In this document: one piece after another, positions 10,001 to 17,991 of the stretch
Layout: every line of letters starts with the position of its first letter
How positions within the stretch are numbered: position 1 is the stretch's first letter
Assembly (NCBI GenBank): GCA_016790435.1
Contig: JAEUPE010000044.1
Coordinates: 1-35,940 of the forward strand
Reading direction: 5' to 3'
Source: Rubrivivax sp.
Lineage (GTDB): Bacteria > Pseudomonadota > Gammaproteobacteria > Burkholderiales > Burkholderiaceae_C
DNA length: 35,940 nucleotides
Notes under the pieces: generated by a model
Database searches by the model: none
Seen by the model: the letters and a program-made list of their open reading frames with translations, nothing else
Told to the model about the DNA's origin: nothing
Program-made: the position numbers and the translations under genes

Positions 10001-10424
10001 GCGCCGCTGGCGGCGCTGCGGGTTCTGGTTCGGAACCCGCGCCGCGAGGTCCGTCTCCTACGCCAGCAGTCGAGTCGATCGTGATCTCATCGCCCGGACT
10101 TTCGGCGTCGCGGACCTGTTCGACGCCCGGAAGCGGGTCCGGGACCGCTGCCACGGCAGGGGCAGCGGTGGTCCCGACGGTTCGCCCTGCCTCGCCTTCC
10201 GGTTCCGACCAAGCCGGCAGCATGGGGCCGTGCTCTAGGCCGGTTTCTCCGTCGGTGAGGTCGACGGTGGCCAGCATGTCACGCAGCCAGTCGACGGTGG
10301 CGAGTGGTTCGTCGTCGACGAGCGTGGCCAGCCAAGCGTGGCGCAACTCGGGCGGGAGCTCGCAGCCGGTGTCGAACAAGGTCGACAGTCGGGCCCAGGC
10401 CGCGGCGTCAGGGGTGGGGCGCAT
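7029..10424 (-). CDS. Membrane pseudokinase-like protein with long helical-repeat C-terminus
   Basis: This 1131-aa protein has the architecture of a bacterial Hanks-type Ser/Thr kinase but not its catalytic residues. Residues 1-55 form a helical module shared with the kinase at 19405. Residues 70-235 are an acidic Pro/Glu/Ala-rich linker. Residues 245-540 are kinase-like, with PHIARL, YGAPE, GDIYALG and a DLDAIVTKAT…DPADRYASAAEL segment. The catalytic loop reads HGQVHPSQ (374-381) where HRDLKPxN is expected. The DFG site is NFG (394-396), there is no GxGxxG loop, and VAIK has no lysine. A membrane helix spans about 558-582, and the rest is TPR-like. ATG 10424 is used; TTG 10448 is an alternative that overlaps the preceding stop. 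It may act as a scaffold or regulator rather than an enzyme (inference). Confidence 0.85.
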   Translation of the reverse strand: MRPTPDAAAWARLSTLFDTGCELPPELRHAWLATLVDDEPLATVDWLRDMLATVDLTDGETGLEHGPMLPAWSEPEGEAGRTVGTTAAPAVAAVPDPLPGVEQVRDAESPGDEITIDSTAGVGDGPRGAGSEPEPAAPPAAPPATTAETEPLPPRPATEIAGAPSEAIAETAPAHTLDEAAASARQTSSNALHGPEPAAAQDLRQETAPEGSEEGPEAPADDPALPEPEPEPVPRLLAPALATGMRLGPWLLLGPMPSSDARVEQWRARRADQPPPAPELALLVPRQWRPRVDLAAWLAHASARATALVHPHIARLTEVGVTEEGTPWFAAELAEGQTIDRWCRDHPLGLQERRALLEQALEAATFAHGRLVLHGQVHPSQIVLTPGGRLRFLNFGLSELLDLLDAPHPGASHGVAGPPVRAYGAPEVQRDGGDTGEVAGAPIATGDIYALGLVAFEVLSGASPWQPRTPGTTVVAAPGSRWPRPSDFAHVPRLRRALRGDLDAIVTKATQTDPADRYASAAELLDDVRRVGMHRPVTAVEGGFLYQIGCLVRRHRRLATVAVLGAAAFLVFLGALSWKAWVWSTEREQAEGVRRGSEAVTRLLRDQLFEAATPGVSRDWPEVLARTEAVARSSLGQRPQDLAAALALIGRERAESGAFAEARNLLAEALPNLVDPTAALEATCDEAWAQARQGDKPDEAEQRIRRVTENVSVRHATRALCLVRLADLERRSGRARDAHGSTFRAWQQWDATPDKPLQLAVLLARPAGMQSAALGFFHEGQAWFESALKRLDLLQQGQGPIAIELREQWGELSLAAGDGERALKLADENLAAVAGSPMPADADPATAAPALLFLAAAEPRLDLHQLVDARARLERAIGLADAREDPVMRQRARCAMAVAALRERDTAAAERWLKSAAPEVPARTGRFASSPVSGPSASAPGGPAIRGTSNVGFLPVIVVGAAPATQGDEAHDSVRTALREADHACRATAIELALHQGRYVEAQREADRLIGAGNELAPRLRAVANLLRAEATLAAQQYDRSISAGLQALQQARALHQSDIEEQKARPSFRSGQAALVLAEAHRANGDIAEARKTLDYAMQQLSATLPESHPWRRRAEATKAALAVHATKKP

Positions 10425-10444
10425 GCCAGTGCATCCGTCGGTTC

Positions 10445-11149
10445 TCAAGGCGACGGGATCGCCGCGCCCTTGGTTGCAGCCATCACGAAAGCGCGGGCCT
10501 TGAGCCAGCGGCGCCGCACCTCTGACTCGCCCTCGTTGAGCAGGCCCGCGATGGCGCCGTGCTCCAGGCCCGCGAACCAGCGCAGGCGGGCTGTGTGCGC
10601 GAGCGCGGGGTCGAGCTCGGCCAACGCGTCGAGCGCCTGCAGTGCGATCAAGGCGGTCTGCGCACGGTCGTCCGGTACCGCGCGGACAACCAGGTCGCGC
10701 ACCAGCCCTTCCATCAGAAAGGCGGCCTGCTCGACGTAGGGCAGGAACAACAGGCTCGGCACCGCAGCCTCGCCGTCGCCCTTGCCACCCTTGGCGCCCT
10801 TGGCGCCCTTGCGGGGCTTCGCGGTTGTCGAGGTCTTGCGGGCGGCCTTTCCCTTCTTGCCGGTGGCGCCCTTGGCGTCAACGCCATCAATGCCGCTCGC
10901 ACCGCTCGTGCCGGCCGCTGCCTCGGCCTCGTTCAGGCGCTGCCAATGCTGCCGCACCAGCGCACCGGCGTCGGCCATCGCGGCGGCGCCGGATTCAGCC
11001 AGCCGCTGCCGAAGCAGCGTCTCGAGCTCCGGGCGCAGGCGCGCCGCCAGTCGGCTTTCTGCACCGGGCAATGCCGCCGCCGCGTCGGCGAGCAACTGGG
11101 CGAGGTCGGCGTTCCCTGCAGCTTCCCCGATCGTGACCGTCGCTCCCAT
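10445..11149 (-). CDS. Degenerate ECF sigma-like protein with basic linker insert
   Basis: This 234-aa protein aligns by eye with the intact ECF sigma at 18818-19387. The N-terminal part (residues 5-75) resembles sigma region 2. The C-terminal part (residues 165-225) matches the sigma-4 helix-turn-helix: ALDALAELDPALAHTARLRW… compared with ALDALEAQDARLASVVEMRY, ending VRRRWLKARAF compared with VQRDWQKARLF. Between them, residues 80-128 are a Gly/Lys/Ala/Thr-rich low-complexity insert. Many otherwise conserved positions have changed, so promoter recognition is doubtful. The stop overlaps the TTG in frame with the downstream pseudokinase (TTGA at 10445-10448), a junction also present in the intact sigma/kinase pair. 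Function is unknown; an adaptor or DNA-binding role is possible. Confidence 0.75.
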   Translation of the reverse strand: MGATVTIGEAAGNADLAQLLADAAAALPGAESRLAARLRPELETLLRQRLAESGAAAMADAGALVRQHWQRLNEAEAAAGTSGASGIDGVDAKGATGKKGKAARKTSTTAKPRKGAKGAKGGKGDGEAAVPSLLFLPYVEQAAFLMEGLVRDLVVRAVPDDRAQTALIALQALDALAELDPALAHTARLRWFAGLEHGAIAGLLNEGESEVRRRWLKARAFVMAATKGAAIPSP

Positions 11150-11182
11150 CGGGCGACTCTACCGCGCCCTTCCGGCAGCGAC

Positions 11183-12337
11183 CTAGGCCCCGGTTGTGTC
11201 CGGTTCGACGAATTCGCCCTCGACGAATACCCCCCGCAGATGCAGGTCCCGGTCGAGGACCACCAGGTCGGACTTGGCGCCGGCCGCCAGACGCCCGCGG
11301 TCGTGCAGGCCGAGGTACTGCGCGGCCATCGTGCTCGTCCGCCGCGAGGCCTCGGCGAGGTCGAGGCCGATGTTCACCAGGTTGCGCAGTGCCTTGTCGA
11401 GCGTGAGCGCGCTGCCGGCCAGCGTGCCGTCGGCCAGGCGCACGGCGCCCAGGCACTTGTGCACGCGTTGCGCGCCCGCGCCGTGTCCGAGGTGGTACTC
11501 GCCGTCGGGCATGCCGGCCGCCGCGGTGGCGTCGCTCACGCAGTACAGGCCCGGGATGGCACGCAGCGCCACGCGTGCCGCTCCCGCGTGCACGGTGACG
11601 AGGTCGGCGATCAACTCGGCGTACTGCGCATGCGCCAGCGCCGCCCCGACCATGCCCGGCGCGCGCTGGTGCAGCGGGCTCATGGCGTTGAAGACGTGCG
11701 TGAACCCGGCGGCGCCGGCCTCGAGCGCGGCCACGCCGTCCTCGTAGCTGCCGTTGCTGTGCCCTACCTGGACGAGGAAGCCCGCATCTCGCAACGCGCC
11801 GATGATCGGCAGGTGGCCCTCCACTTCCGGCGCCAGCGTGATGACCCGGATCGGTGCGAGCGCGTGCAGCGCCCGCACTTCGGCCAGCGTGGCTCGGCGC
11901 GCGAAGGCGGGCTGCGCGCCCAGGCGTTGCGGATTGAGGTAGGGCCCCTCTAGGTGGATGCCGAGCCAGCGCGCGGAGCCCGGCGCGCGTGTGGCGCCCT
12001 CGCGCACGAGGGGTGCGAGCGCGGCGAGCGCCGCCTGCACCTCCTCCAGCGGCGCCGTCATGGTCGTGGCCAGCATCGAAGTCGTGCCGTGCGCCGCATG
12101 CCGGCGGGCGACGGCGAGTGCCGCCTCGGCGCCGTCCATCACGTCGTGCCCGCCACCCCCATGCACGTGCAGGTCGATGAAGCCCGGCAGCACGATGTCG
12201 CGCGTGCCGTCGCGCACGGCCCGGGCGTCGGCCACGGGCGCACCGCGGATGGCGGTGATGCGGCCGGCCTCGTGCTCGAGCGCGCCGGCGACGAACCCGT
12301 CGGGCGTGAGGATGTGGCCTTGGAGGCGGGCGACCAT
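11183..12337 (-). CDS. nagA: N-acetylglucosamine-6-phosphate deacetylase
   Basis: NagA removes acetate from GlcNAc-6-phosphate, feeding amino-sugar use and cell-wall recycling. The 384-aa product has the amidohydrolase metal site: DLHVHGGGG (HxH at 57 and 59), HLEGPYLNPQ with Glu130, GHSNGSY with His193, THVFNAM with His214, and catalytic Asp269 in VSDA. ATG 12337 is chosen because the family's N-terminus begins there. A longer open frame would run into the neighbouring lipoprotein gene. No nagB, nagK or sugar transporter is nearby, so it may act on recycled GlcNAc-6-P, or partner genes may be elsewhere. It lies 13 bases after the lipoprotein stop and about 30 bases before the sigma-like gene. 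Confidence 0.95.
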   Translation of the reverse strand: MVARLQGHILTPDGFVAGALEHEAGRITAIRGAPVADARAVRDGTRDIVLPGFIDLHVHGGGGHDVMDGAEAALAVARRHAAHGTTSMLATTMTAPLEEVQAALAALAPLVREGATRAPGSARWLGIHLEGPYLNPQRLGAQPAFARRATLAEVRALHALAPIRVITLAPEVEGHLPIIGALRDAGFLVQVGHSNGSYEDGVAALEAGAAGFTHVFNAMSPLHQRAPGMVGAALAHAQYAELIADLVTVHAGAARVALRAIPGLYCVSDATAAAGMPDGEYHLGHGAGAQRVHKCLGAVRLADGTLAGSALTLDKALRNLVNIGLDLAEASRRTSTMAAQYLGLHDRGRLAAGAKSDLVVLDRDLHLRGVFVEGEFVEPDTTGA

Positions 12338-12350
12338 GGGGCGCGGCCCG

Positions 12351-12905
12351 TCAGGGCGCCACGGAGACGTGGTGCGCCAGCACGAGCCAGCGCTCACCCA
12401 TGCGTTCCAGGACGAGGGTGAAGTTCTGCAGCACCTCGACCATCGGCACCGTTGAAGCAGCGCTGCCTACGGCTGCCGAACCGCCGGCAGGCACCTTGAA
12501 TCGGTACTGGCCGGCCAGCACGGTGATGGCGCCGCTCACGCGCGTGGTCTGCTGCACCAGCGCCGCGGTCGGGTTGGGCCGGCTGCCGCAGCCGGCGGCC
12601 AGGTAGCGCTGCAGGCCCTCGCGCGTGGTCAGGGCCTGCTTGGTGTTGGAAGTGGCGAAGGTGAACAACGGGGCATACGCGCCGACGAAGACGGCCTCGT
12701 TGCAGCTGTTGAAGGCGTCGATGAGGCGGGCGTGCGCCTGCGCGGGCGTGCCACCGCCCGGCGAGGCCGAGGGGCTCGGCGGGGCTGTCTCGCAGCCGCC
12801 GAGCACGGTGGCCAGGACAACAGCCGATGCGAGCGCTCGTGTCGGCGCCGCGAAGCGACGCCAGCCGCCGGCGCGCGCGCGGGAGTGTGGTGAGAGGGTC
12901 ATCAT
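12351..12905 (-). CDS. Small lipoprotein, SnoaL/NTF2-like
   Basis: The N-terminus has a basic region and a hydrophobic stretch ending in a lipobox, VLGGC, with the cysteine at about residue 37 counted from ATG 12902. This predicts a lipid-anchored envelope protein. The mature part (about 145 residues) has the pattern of SnoaL/DUF4440 NTF2-like folds: helical [21 protein letters not shown], then strands ending [12 protein letters not shown]. Such domains often bind small molecules or serve as scaffolds. Two consecutive ATG codons (12905 and 12902) are both possible starts. It sits 13 bases upstream of nagA on the same strand, so the two may be co-transcribed, and it is divergent from maf. The specific function is not known. 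Confidence 0.72.
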   Translation of the reverse strand: MMTLSPHSRARAGGWRRFAAPTRALASAVVLATVLGGCETAPPSPSASPGGGTPAQAHARLIDAFNSCNEAVFVGAYAPLFTFATSNTKQALTTREGLQRYLAAGCGSRPNPTAALVQQTTRVSGAITVLAGQYRFKVPAGGSAAVGSAASTVPMVEVLQNFTLVLERMGERWLVLAHHVSVAP

Positions 12906-13087
12906 GCGAAAGCGTGGCGGGCAGGCCCGGTGCGCCAGCCGGCGCGGGGCGCCATGATGCTCCTTCGGCACCGCCTGCCCGCCGGCCGATGCGAGCGGTT
13001 ACGGTGTTGCGACGTCCAGCCTGTTCGGCCAACCGTCGGCAGGCCCCTGATCTTCCCGGAGCCGGTGTGCCTCGGTGGGCCGCCACA

Positions 13088-13771
13088 ATGCTCCGGATGC
13101 CGCCTGCGTTGCCTGTGCCACCCCGATCCCGCTCGCGCCGCGCCGATCGCCTTGTTCACCGCTTCGTCTACCTGGCATCGCAAAGCCCGCGCCGCCGGCA
13201 GTTGCTCGAGCAGGTGGGCGTCCGCTTCGAGCCGTTGCCGCCGGCGCCGCACGAGGACGCCGAGGCGCTCGAGGCGCACCGCGCAGGCGAGCTGCCGGCA
13301 ACCTATGTGCAGCGCGTGACGGCACTGAAGCTGCGCGCCGCCCTGCGCAGGCTCGCTGCCTCGGGACTGCCAACGGCGCCGGTACTGTGCGCCGACACGA
13401 CCGTGGCGATCGGCACGCGCATCCTGGGCAAGCCGGTCGATGCAGCCGACGCGGCGGCCACGCTTGCCCGGCTCTCGGGCCGCACGCACCGCGTGCTCAC
13501 GGCCGTGGCCGTGCACGATGGTAGGCGCGTGCATCGTGCGCTCTCCGTCTCGCGCGTGCGCTTTGCGCCGCTGGGCGCGGAAGTGATCGCCGCCTACGTG
13601 GCCAGCGGCGAGCCGTTCGGCAAGGCCGGCGCCTACGCGATTCAGGGTGCGCTCGCGGGCTACATCGCGCACATCGAGGGCAGCCACTCGGGGATCATGG
13701 GCCTGCCGCTGCACGAGACGGTGCAACTGCTGCACGCGGCTGGCGTCGAGACCGCGTTGGGCACCCCCTAG
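13088..13771 (+). CDS. maf: Maf/YhdE-type nucleoside triphosphate pyrophosphatase
   Basis: Maf proteins hydrolyse non-canonical or dTTP/UTP-type nucleotides to monophosphates. The signature [13 protein letters not shown] (residues about 28-40), the [15 protein letters not shown] block and the C-terminal [10 protein letters not shown]…[14 protein letters not shown] blocks are all present. With the ATG at 13088 (alternative 13097) the protein is 227 aa, carrying about 22 extra Arg/Pro-rich residues before the usual beginning. No ATG occurs closer to the conserved core, though in-frame GTG and TTG codons do. GGTGGG precedes 13088. It is followed 10 bases later by rng, as in the standard Burkholderiales order, but is separated from rlmH. 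Confidence 0.93.
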   Translation: MLRMPPALPVPPRSRSRRADRLVHRFVYLASQSPRRRQLLEQVGVRFEPLPPAPHEDAEALEAHRAGELPATYVQRVTALKLRAALRRLAASGLPTAPVLCADTTVAIGTRILGKPVDAADAAATLARLSGRTHRVLTAVAVHDGRRVHRALSVSRVRFAPLGAEVIAAYVASGEPFGKAGAYAIQGALAGYIAHIEGSHSGIMGLPLHETVQLLHAAGVETALGTP

Positions 13772-13781
13772 ACTCGCGCGC

Positions 13782-15398
13782 ATGGCCAGTCAGGACATCC
13801 TCATCAACTGGGCCCCGCAGGAAACGCGCGTGGCCATCGTCGAGAACGGCGCCGTGCAGGAGTTGCACATCGAGCGCACGCTCGAGCGGGGCCAGGTCGG
13901 CAACGTCTATCTCGGCAAGGTGGTGCGCGTGCTGCCCGGCATGCAGAGCGCCTTCGTCGACGTCGGGCTCGAGCGCGCGGCGTTCCTGCACGTGGCCGAC
14001 CTGCTGCCGGCCACGCCGGTGGGGCGTGGGGCGAACGGCGCCAACCAAGGGAACGGCGCACAGGGCGGCGCATCCGCGAGCAATGGGGGTGGCAACGGCA
14101 ACGGCCATGGCGCGGCGGCGGCCTCGGCATCGGCCAGCGCCGGCGGCGCCACCGCGGCGCGCGCCGACGCGACGCCGCTGCCCATCGAGCGCCAGGTGTT
14201 CGAGGGCCAGACGCTCACCGTGCAGGTGATCAAGGACGCCATCGGCACCAAGGGCGCGCGCTTGTCGACGCAGGTGTCCATTGCCGGGCGCATGCTCGTC
14301 TTCCTGCCGCACGACAACCACATCGGCATCAGCCAGAAGATCGGCTCGCCGGAGTTGCGCGAGCAGTTGCGTGCGCGTGTCACCGCGCTCGCCTCGGCTG
14401 GCCTGCCCGAGGGCACGCCCACCGGCGGCTTCATCCTGCGCACCAACGCCGAGGAGGCCTCCGACACCGAGCTGGCCGAGGACATCGCCTACCTGCGCAA
14501 GGCCTGGGCCGCGATCCGCGAGCGCGCGACGAGCCAGCCCGCCGGCACCTTGCTGCACCAGGACCTGGGCCTGGCCGAGCGCGTGCTGCGCGACCTCACG
14601 ACCGAAGTCACGCAGGCCATCCGCATCGACAGCAAGATGCAGTTCGACGCTTTGCGGGCCTTCGGCGAGACCTACATGCCGCGGGCTGCGGGCAAGCTCG
14701 AGCACTACCGCGGCGAGCGGCCGATCTTCGACCTCTTCGGCATCGAGGAGGAGATCGCCAAGGCGCTGGGCCGGCGCGTCGAGCTGAAGAGCGGCGGTTA
14801 CCTCATCATCGACCAGACCGAGGCGCTGACGACCGTCGATGTCAACACCGGCGGCTATGTCGGCGCGCGCAACTTCGAGGACACGATCTTCAAGACCAAC
14901 CTCGAGGCGGCTGGCGCCATCGCGCGCCAGCTGCGCCTGCGCAACCTGGGCGGCATCATCATCGCCGACTTCATCGACATGCTGCGCGAGGAGCACCAGG
15001 CCGCGGTGCTGGCCGAGCTGAAGAAGCAGCTCGCGCGCGACCGCACGCGAACCACGGTGAGCGGCTTCACGCAGCTGGGGCTGGTGGAGATGACGCGCAA
15101 GCGCACGCGCGAGAGCCTGGCGCACATGCTTTGCGAGCCCTGCCCCACGTGCCAGGGCCGCGGCCAGGTGAAGACGGCGCGCAGCGTGTGCTACGACATC
15201 CTGCGCGAGATCCTGCGCGAGGCGCGGCAGTTCGCGCCGAAGGAGTTCCGCGTCGTCGCCAGCGCCAGCGTGGTGGAGATGCTGCTCGACGAGGAGAGCG
15301 TGCACCTGGCGGGCCTCTCGGAGTTCATCGGCCGGCCGATCTCGCTGAGCGCCGAGCCGACGATGAACCCGGAGCAGTACGACATCGTTCTGCTGTAG
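13782..15398 (+). CDS. rng: Ribonuclease G with Gly/Asn/Ala insert in the S1 region
   Basis: RNase G is an endoribonuclease of the RNase E/G family that matures the 5' end of 16S rRNA and degrades some mRNAs. The 538-aa product starts MASQDILINWAPQETRVAIVENG. It carries the S1 segment, the DNase I-like catalytic part with VDVNTGG and ADFIDM (the two metal-binding aspartates), and the zinc-link CEPCPTCQGRG. E. coli RNase G is 489 aa. The extra length here is largely a low-complexity Gly/Asn/Ala/Ser insert at residues about 80-125, inside the S1 domain. All catalytic blocks look intact. It lies 10 bases after maf and is probably co-transcribed with it. Confidence 0.97.
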   Translation: MASQDILINWAPQETRVAIVENGAVQELHIERTLERGQVGNVYLGKVVRVLPGMQSAFVDVGLERAAFLHVADLLPATPVGRGANGANQGNGAQGGASASNGGGNGNGHGAAAASASASAGGATAARADATPLPIERQVFEGQTLTVQVIKDAIGTKGARLSTQVSIAGRMLVFLPHDNHIGISQKIGSPELREQLRARVTALASAGLPEGTPTGGFILRTNAEEASDTELAEDIAYLRKAWAAIRERATSQPAGTLLHQDLGLAERVLRDLTTEVTQAIRIDSKMQFDALRAFGETYMPRAAGKLEHYRGERPIFDLFGIEEEIAKALGRRVELKSGGYLIIDQTEALTTVDVNTGGYVGARNFEDTIFKTNLEAAGAIARQLRLRNLGGIIIADFIDMLREEHQAAVLAELKKQLARDRTRTTVSGFTQLGLVEMTRKRTRESLAHMLCEPCPTCQGRGQVKTARSVCYDILREILREARQFAPKEFRVVASASVVEMLLDEESVHLAGLSEFIGRPISLSAEPTMNPEQYDIVLL

Positions 15399-15410
15399 GG
15401 CCTGCCTGCC

Positions 15411-15430
15411 CCGGGCCGGGCCGGGCCGGG
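15411..15430. repeat. Tandem CCGGG x4 in a convergent gap
   Basis: Four perfect copies of the 5-base unit CCGGG, with a fifth copy two bases later, fill the 44-base space between the rng stop and the stop of the GGDEF/EAL gene. It can fold into GC-only hairpins and may help end transcription from both sides, but there is no T-tract. Replication slippage is an equally good explanation. Confidence 0.6.
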
Positions 15431-15442
15431 CGCCGGGCCGAG

Positions 15443-17887
15443 CTAGGCGCCGAAAGGCATCGCGTCGGTGGCGGGCAGGTCAGCTTCGCTGGCCGTGGCC
15501 GGCATGCCGCGCCAGCGGCGCAGGAAGTCGGCCACGTCGTCGTCAGGCAGCGGCCGCGCCACCAGGTAACCCTGGATCGTGCGGCAGCCGTAGCGTTGCA
15601 GCACGCCGGCATGGGCGGGTTCCTCCACGCCCTCGGCCACCGTGTGCATGCCCAGCGTGCGCGCCAGGCCGAGGATCATCTTGACGATGGCGCGTGCGTC
15701 GCCGCGCGTGGCGAGCTCGCGCACGAAGCTTCGGTCGATCTTGAGCGTGTCGAAGGGAAAGCGGCGCAGGTAGGCCAGCGCGGAGTAGCCGGTGCCGAAG
15801 TCGTCCAGGGCGATGCGCACGCCCGCGGCGCGCAGGGCGCGCAGCGCATCGAGCGTGGCCTGCGACTCCTGCAGGAAGACCGACTCGGTGATCTCCAGCT
15901 CCAGCCGCGCCGCCGGCAGCCCGGCCGCCTGTGCCGTGGCCAGCACCCGCTCGACGAACCCGCCGCCCAGGGCCTGCACCGGGGAGACGTTGACCGACAC
16001 CACCAGCGGTTGTGGCCACGCTGAGGCCTGCCGGCAGGCCTCGGCGAGCACCCAGTCGCCGATCTCCGCCATCAGCCCGCCTTCCTCGGCCACGGGGATG
16101 AACTCCGACGGCGGCACGTCGCCCAGTTCGGGGTGCCGCCAGCGCGCCAGGGCCTCGAAGCCGGTGACGGCCCAGTCCTCGATGCGCGCCTGCGGCTGGA
16201 AGACGAGGTGCAACTCGCCGCGCGCCAGCGCACCGCGCAGCGCCTGCTCCAGCGCGACGCGGCGGCGTGTGGAGGCGGCCATGGCCGGCGCGAAGAAGAA
16301 GGCCTCGTTGCGGCCGGCCGCCTTGGCCGCGTAGAGCGCGAGGTCGGCATGGTTCAGCAAAGTGTCCACGTCCTGGCCGTCGCGCGGGGCGAGCGCGACG
16401 CCGATGCTGGCGTAGGTCGTGAGCTGCAGCCCGTTCACCAGGCAAGGCTGGCGCAATGCCTCGATGACGCGTTGCGTCAGCTGTTCCACCTCGTGCATCT
16501 CGCCAGCGGCCATCAACACCGCGAACTCGTCGCCGCCCAGGCGGGCGACCACGTCGCTGCGCCGCGTGACGCCGCGCAGGCGTTCACCCACGGCCTGCAG
16601 CAGCGCGTCGCCGACGGCGTGCCCCAGCGTGTCGTTGACCGATTTGAAGTGGTCCAGATCCAGGCACAGCACCGCGAAGTTCGCGGGCGGCCCGGCCAGC
16701 AGCGCCGAGAGCTGGCTGCGGAATTGGTGCCGGTTGGCCAAGCCGGTCAACGCGTCGTTGTGAGCCAGCCAGCTGAGCCTCAGGTTGGCCTTGCGCGCCG
16801 CGGTGATGTCGGTGGCCACGCCCCGCCAGCCGTCGGGGCGGCCCTGTTCGTCGAGCAGCGGTTTGGCGCTCAGCGACCACCACAGCACGCGGCGGCCGCG
16901 CCGCGTGGGCAGCGGCAGGTCGCGAAAGGGCACGCCCGCCTGCAGCGCCTCGCGCAGGTCGGTCAGGTGCGAGGAGGCCCCTTCTTCGTCGGGCAGCAAT
17001 TCGGCCAGGAGGGCGAGAAGTGGCGTGCTGGTGAGCTTCGCGGCCGGCATCCCGAACAGCCGCGACAACCGGGCGGAGACGTGGCGCAGGCGGCCGTCGC
17101 GCCCGGTCTCCCAGAGGAGGTCGCTGGCGTGCTCTTCGAAGTCACGCAGCAGCAGGCCGATCACCTCGTTCTGGCGTTCGGCCTCCGCCTCGGCCATGAG
17201 GCGGGCGCCGAAGAGTCGCGCCGTCGAGCGCACGCTCGCGATGACGATGCCGCAATAGACGAGGAGCAGCCCGCCGATCACCGGCGCCAGCGCCAGGCCG
17301 GAGGTGGCCAGTGCCACCGCCGAGCCACCGCCGAGGATGGCGACATAGGCCACGCCGGCCTGTGGCAGCGTGGCCAGGGCAAAGCCGCCGGCGCAGATCA
17401 TGCCGGTGGCGACCGTGGCCACGAGCAGCTGTTGTTCGGACGTGCCGCCGGGGAAGAGCGCGATCGGCATCGTGGCCCACAGCGTGGCCAGCAACGCGGC
17501 CTGCAGCGTCGCGCGCCGAACGGCACGTGCCGAGGCTGTCTCGCGCCGCGGGGCGCGCCGCTGCTCCACCCAGGTGCTCGTGCCGCGCAGCGCCACGCCG
17601 ACCACGGCCACGGCCCACAGCACCAGGAAGACGTGCCGCCCACCCTCCCAGGTGCCATAGACGACCAGGGCCACGTTCAGCAGGTTCGCCAGCATCGCCA
17701 ATGGCGTCAGCCGCAGCACGGCCTGGAGTTGCCGTGCGCGGAAGCGTCGCGCAGCCGACTCTTCGGTTCGATACGGCTCGAGCCAAGTCGCCAGTCGGCG
17801 CCAACCGACGCTGGCCAGGGCGGTGTCGATGTTCAAGAGGGGGACCGGCGTGCCGGCGAGGAGGACATCGATTATTTCGATCGCCAC
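15443..17887 (-). CDS. Membrane PAS–GGDEF–EAL cyclic-di-GMP protein
   Basis: This 814-aa protein likely makes and/or degrades cyclic di-GMP at the inner membrane. Roughly five or six membrane helices lie in residues 60-220. A PAS-like domain follows (about 245-365, ending GWRGVATDITAARKAN). The GGDEF domain covers about 370-535, with intact GGDEF at 451-455 and an RxxD inhibitory site at 442-445. The EAL domain covers about 545-795, with EAL at 578-580, EITES, DDFGTGYS at 695-702 and KIDRSF. Both catalytic signatures appear intact, so sequence alone cannot say which activity dominates. The start is GTG 17887; no better ATG precedes the membrane region. It is followed convergently by rng. Confidence 0.93.
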   Translation of the reverse strand: MAIEIIDVLLAGTPVPLLNIDTALASVGWRRLATWLEPYRTEESAARRFRARQLQAVLRLTPLAMLANLLNVALVVYGTWEGGRHVFLVLWAVAVVGVALRGTSTWVEQRRAPRRETASARAVRRATLQAALLATLWATMPIALFPGGTSEQQLLVATVATGMICAGGFALATLPQAGVAYVAILGGGSAVALATSGLALAPVIGGLLLVYCGIVIASVRSTARLFGARLMAEAEAERQNEVIGLLLRDFEEHASDLLWETGRDGRLRHVSARLSRLFGMPAAKLTSTPLLALLAELLPDEEGASSHLTDLREALQAGVPFRDLPLPTRRGRRVLWWSLSAKPLLDEQGRPDGWRGVATDITAARKANLRLSWLAHNDALTGLANRHQFRSQLSALLAGPPANFAVLCLDLDHFKSVNDTLGHAVGDALLQAVGERLRGVTRRSDVVARLGGDEFAVLMAAGEMHEVEQLTQRVIEALRQPCLVNGLQLTTYASIGVALAPRDGQDVDTLLNHADLALYAAKAAGRNEAFFFAPAMAASTRRRVALEQALRGALARGELHLVFQPQARIEDWAVTGFEALARWRHPELGDVPPSEFIPVAEEGGLMAEIGDWVLAEACRQASAWPQPLVVSVNVSPVQALGGGFVERVLATAQAAGLPAARLELEITESVFLQESQATLDALRALRAAGVRIALDDFGTGYSALAYLRRFPFDTLKIDRSFVRELATRGDARAIVKMILGLARTLGMHTVAEGVEEPAHAGVLQRYGCRTIQGYLVARPLPDDDVADFLRRWRGMPATASEADLPATDAMPFGA

Positions 17888-17991
17888 GGTCCGCCATGGC
17901 GGGCAGTTCAGCGACTAAGTCACTCTTTGGGCCGTGAAGGAACCGCGCACGTGCAGGGCGACGCGCCGGGCGTCGACGGGCGACCGATGCC

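Noticed and set aside
13695-15305. 536-codon minus-strand open frame opposite rng
   Set aside because: RNase G on the plus strand has all catalytic motifs; the antisense frame has none.
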